64,000 bases of DNA from Aureibaculum flavum (GTDB taxonomy: Bacteria > Bacteroidota > Bacteroidia > Flavobacteriales > Flavobacteriaceae), in NCBI RefSeq assembly GCF_016406085.1, contig NZ_JAEHFJ010000007.1:62001-126000 (forward strand). The letters are read 5' to 3'. A program made the translations under genes and the position numbers. This document shows positions 61,316 through 64,000 of the stretch, one piece after another. The first letter of the stretch is position 1; each line of letters begins with the position of its first letter. The notes beneath the pieces are model-generated. The model was not told the DNA's origin and did no database searches. It was given only the letters and a program-made list of their open reading frames with translations.

Positions 61316-63115
61316 TTAACGTTTACCACTTCTCTTACCTCCACTAAAACCTCCACTTTTCTTACCACCTTTATATCCACCTCCACTAGAGCTTTTTCCT
61401 TTATATCCGCCACCAGAGCTGCCTCCAGAACGTCTTTCTCTTCCGCCACCGCCTGAATTTCTATCACCACCACCGAAGCTGCGTTTTTTACCACTTCTTC
61501 GTCCACCGCCACCTTTTGGTTTAGTGGTTACCTCTACAATTACAGACCTACCTTCAAATTCTGCATGTTGAAATGCTTCAACGGCTTGTTCTGCAAAAGC
61601 TTTATCAATTTCGAAGAATGAGAAACTTTTAAGAATTTCTATTTGCCCAATTTCAACATCACTCTTTTTAAGATTTTCGTTGATTAATCCTATCAATCTG
61701 GCAGGATTTAATCCGTCCATTTTCCCTAAATTGATATAGAATCTTGTAAAATTCTCATCAGTACTTCTAGTTCTTCGTTCTCTAGAATCGTCACCATTAA
61801 GGTCTTCAGCACCTTGGTAATAGGATAAGAATTGATTAAACTCTATAGAAACAAATCGTTTTATTAATTCGTCATGTTCAATATCTTTCAATTGAGCATA
61901 AATACCTTCTAAATAAGGATTTATTTGATCCTCATTTACTTCAACATCTTTTACCTTTTCAATCAGTTTGAATAATTGCTTTTCGCAAATTTCTTTACCG
62001 CCAGGTACCTGTTGAGCTATGAATTTTTTACCAATTTTACTTTCAATTGGTCTAAGAGAATTCTTCTCTCTGTTCGTAATTATTGCAATAGAAATACCTT
62101 CTTTACCAGCTCTACCCGTTCTACCACTTCTATGTGTATAGTTTTCTGCTTGATCTGGTAATTTATAGTTGATAACATGTGTTAAGTCATCTACATCTAA
62201 ACCTCTTGCTGCTACATCAGTAGCCACTAAAATTTGTAAATGTTTAGCTCTAAACTTCTCCATCACTATATCACGCTGAGCCTGTGATAAATCACCATGT
62301 AAAGCATCTGCATTATAACCATCATCAATTAAATTGGCGGCTACACTTTTTGTTTCTCTTCTTGTTCTACAAAAAACGATTGCATATATGTTAGGGTTAA
62401 CATCTGCTAATCTTTTCAAGGTTGGGTATCTATTTTTTTCAGAAACTAAATAGTATTCATGTGAAACTTTATCTGCACCAGCATTCTTTTTTCCTGCACT
62501 AATTTCTACAGGTTTAGTCATGTAGTTTTTAGCAATAGCATCTACTTCTCTAGGAAAAGTAGCTGAAAACAATAGCGTTTGTTTTTCTTTTGGTGTTACT
62601 TCTAATATCTGGTCTAAATCATCTTTAAACCCCATATTTAACATCTCATCGGCCTCATCTAATACGACCCACTTAATGTCTTTCAGTTTTAACTGTTTAC
62701 GTTTAATTAAATCTACAGTTCTACCTGGAGTACCTACTACAATTTGAGCACCTCTTTTTAATCCACGAATCTGCTCGTCAATATTGGCTCCACCGTAAAC
62801 GGTAACCACATTAACACGTTTCATGTATTTACAGAAATCTTCAATGTTTTTTCCTATTTGAATAGCTAGCTCCCGTGTAGGAGACAAAATAATAGCTTGT
62901 GTAGCCTTACTTTCTAAATCTAATTTTTCAAGAATTGGTAAACTAAATGCGGCAGTTTTTCCGGTACCCGTTTGTGCAAATGCTTTTAAGTCATTAGAAG
63001 CATTAATAATTTGCGGTATCGCTTGTTGTTGGATTGGTGTAGGTTTTTCGTAACCTAGATCGGTCAAAGCATTGACAATTTCTTGGCGTAGGCCAAGTTC
63101 ATTAAATAAAGACAT
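61316..63115 (-). CDS. DEAD-box RNA helicase with RNA-binding domain and Gly/Arg/Ser-rich tail
   Basis: 599 residues. The N-terminal helicase core has Q-motif PTPIQQQAIP, AQTGTGKTAAF, DEAD in VVLDEADEML, SAT, ARGLDVDDLTHVI and HRSGRTGRAGKEG. After a linker (~380-460) comes a small RNA-recognition-like domain (TRFYINLGKMDGLNPARLIGLI), as in CsdA/DbpA relatives. The last ~60 residues are GGGGRRSGKKRSFGGGDR-like, RGG-type repeats that bind RNA. It should unwind structured RNA at low temperature or in ribosome assembly. The 5' leader of ~80 bases contains a possible hairpin (63137-63178). Confidence 0.95.
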   Translation of the reverse strand: MSLFNELGLRQEIVNALTDLGYEKPTPIQQQAIPQIINASNDLKAFAQTGTGKTAAFSLPILEKLDLESKATQAIILSPTRELAIQIGKNIEDFCKYMKRVNVVTVYGGANIDEQIRGLKRGAQIVVGTPGRTVDLIKRKQLKLKDIKWVVLDEADEMLNMGFKDDLDQILEVTPKEKQTLLFSATFPREVDAIAKNYMTKPVEISAGKKNAGADKVSHEYYLVSEKNRYPTLKRLADVNPNIYAIVFCRTRRETKSVAANLIDDGYNADALHGDLSQAQRDIVMEKFRAKHLQILVATDVAARGLDVDDLTHVINYKLPDQAENYTHRSGRTGRAGKEGISIAIITNREKNSLRPIESKIGKKFIAQQVPGGKEICEKQLFKLIEKVKDVEVNEDQINPYLEGIYAQLKDIEHDELIKRFVSIEFNQFLSYYQGAEDLNGDDSRERRTRSTDENFTRFYINLGKMDGLNPARLIGLINENLKKSDVEIGQIEILKSFSFFEIDKAFAEQAVEAFQHAEFEGRSVIVEVTTKPKGGGGRRSGKKRSFGGGDRNSGGGGRERRSGGSSGGGYKGKSSSGGGYKGGKKSGGFSGGKRSGKR

Positions 63116-63136
63116 ATATTAAAAATTTATCAAACT

Positions 63137-63178
63137 AAGGCTTCCCAATAGTGCTGTCTTAGCAGATAAATAAGCCTT
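63137..63178 (-). promoter_or_regulatory. Inverted repeat in the leader of the helicase mRNA
   Basis: AAGGCTT and AAGCCTT, with a nested TGCT/AGCA, can form a hairpin in the leader about 22-63 bases before the start codon. Cold-shock helicases in other bacteria have structured leaders; here it is only a possible secondary structure. Confidence 0.3.
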
Positions 63179-63194
63179 TTCGTTTATGAATGTG

Positions 63195-63202
63195 CAAAAG
63201 TA
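63195..63202 (-). promoter_or_regulatory. -7 box (TACTTTTG) for the helicase gene
   Basis: Minus-strand TACTTTTG fits TAnnTTTG, ~80 bases before the start codon. Confidence 0.45.
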
Positions 63203-63264
63203 GTCTTAATTTAATGATTATGAGAGGTTTTTAAGATTAATTAGTAAAATAGACGAATCAATCT

Positions 63265-64000
63265 TTATTTAATTTGCCTGATTTGTTTCTCAAAACTACG
63301 ATTGGAGAGATGTGTCATATTGTTTTGAATTCTCCCATCTTTGTCTATTAAAATAGCTCTAGGGAAATTAATGTCTAACCAATCAATGCCTTCATCAATA
63401 CGGTATTGATTGACTTTATTTAGCTTTTTAAGTTTGATTAAACTTTTCCACTCGGCTTCTTGATAAGCAGAAGTAAGACCAATAAAATTATATTCTGGAT
63501 ATTTTTTTTCTAAATAATTAAAACGTTTAGCAAAATTTTCCATTTCACTAGAGTTGGAAGGCCAAGTACATATTACCGTTTTTTTATTTTTAATAATGGT
63601 ATTTAACTGAATGGATACACCATTTATATTGTTAGGTGAAATATTTGGTAACTTAAAGCCTTTAGCTAATTTTTTTGAAACCTCTATTAAATTTGAAATT
63701 TCAGCTACACTTTTTTTATCCGTAGAATGATCAAAAAATAAGCGTACAGCTCTTTCTTTTTCTACAATAGGGGTATCTTCATTTAATAGGGCATACCAAA
63801 TACCCATATATAAAAAGTTGTTTTTAACCGATTCTGTTTTAATGTTTTCCAGTGCCGCTTGCATCATGTTAACATCTATGTCGCTTTTAAAACTATCTAA
63901 AACTTGTTTTTCATAGGCTAAATGATGTAAATAGGCTCTTACATAACTTTGATGTGGATAAAATCCAGTTAACTCTTTATCGTCGAGATCTATATTTTTT
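63265..64000 (-). CDS. Thioredoxin-fold protein without redox cysteines, 5' end outside window
   Basis: The frame stays open beyond the internal ATG at 63867 up to the window edge (YPHQSYVRAYLHHLAYEK... precedes it), so the gene continues past base 64000 and at least 245 residues are visible. The C-terminal ~130 residues follow the TlpA/thioredoxin-like plan (KKTVICTWPSNSSEMENFAKRF, YPEYNFIGLTSAYQEAEW, NFPRAILIDKDGRIQNNMTHLS), with the CxxC replaced by SNSS. The preceding helical part is like that of Bacteroidota TlpA-type lipoproteins, but no signal can be seen because the start is missing. Disulphide chemistry is therefore unlikely; the role is unknown. Confidence 0.7.
   Translation of the reverse strand, partial: KNIDLDDKELTGFYPHQSYVRAYLHHLAYEKQVLDSFKSDIDVNMMQAALENIKTESVKNNFLYMGIWYALLNEDTPIVEKERAVRLFFDHSTDKKSVAEISNLIEVSKKLAKGFKLPNISPNNINGVSIQLNTIIKNKKTVICTWPSNSSEMENFAKRFNYLEKKYPEYNFIGLTSAYQEAEWKSLIKLKKLNKVNQYRIDEGIDWLDINFPRAILIDKDGRIQNNMTHLSNRSFEKQIRQIK

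Noticed and set aside
61300-61512. Open frame in the helicase tail
   Set aside because: It is a byproduct of the Gly/Arg-rich low-complexity codons of the helicase read in another frame on the same strand.
1-64000. Prophage, transposon or plasmid genes
   Set aside because: No integrase, transposase, phage structural or replication gene could be found in any frame.

Overview
The window is a chromosomal stretch of a Bacteroidota bacterium, almost certainly a flavobacterium (Flavobacteriaceae or a close relative). The DNA is very AT-rich, intergenic regions carry the Bacteroidota -7 promoter box (TAnnTTTG), many proteins are lipoproteins, and the type IX secretion (T9SS) and gliding genes porU, porV and gldJ are present, as is a T9SS sorting domain. 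Nothing looks like phage, plasmid or an insertion sequence.

Left part (1-13.4 kb). After the tail of a T9SS-exported, carbohydrate-binding-like protein comes what I read as an uncharacterised exopolysaccharide or surface-glycan locus. It holds a TPR plus outer-membrane barrel porin, a small STAS protein, a MOP-type flippase and a family-4 glycosyltransferase. A tightly overlapping three-gene operon follows: a large GT-C-like membrane protein, an Ig-like exported protein and a membrane-anchored clan GH-A glycosidase. The last gene fuses a CheY-type receiver to a dolichol-phosphate-mannose-synthase-like GT2. The parts resemble Pel-type export (TPR barrel, flippase, GT4, hydrolase) combined with a polyprenyl-phosphate-sugar/GT-C pair whose donor enzyme carries a phosphorylation input. 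Four transcription starts in the locus share a similar promoter-proximal element.

13.4-14.3 kb is a gene-free, repeat-rich region (four copies of a CAGGATTAC...GTGATCCTG hairpin plus terminator-like hairpins) beside a tRNA-Pro gene.

14.4-29.5 kb is mostly household: sugar dehydrogenase with cytochrome c, uridine kinase, a FtsB/DivIC-like protein, then a split acyl-CoA mutase (small subunit, catalytic chain and separate B12-binding chain) with several active-site replacements. On the minus strand follow CvfB, a cupin, an amidase and a bifunctional penicillin-binding protein. Ribosomal protein L31 and glutaminyl cyclase are divergently transcribed from overlapping promoters.

29.5-43.3 kb: a beta-helix lipoprotein, amidohydrolase, SDR, SprT-like protein, mannose-1-phosphate guanylyltransferase, DUF389 protein, MlaE/MlaF-type ABC pair, PafA-type phosphatase, KAS III-like enzyme, truncated haemoglobin and cytidine deaminase.

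43.4-51.5 kb is the T9SS/gliding block: porV and porU (minus), gldJ and murF (plus). 51.5-64 kb holds envelope and stress genes (alpha/beta hydrolases, phospholipase-D-like lipoprotein, DinB, MsrB, M48 peptidase, MFS transporter, DEAD-box helicase), a decayed lipoprotein pseudogene at 52.3-52.7 kb, and at the right edge a truncated thioredoxin-fold protein without redox cysteines.
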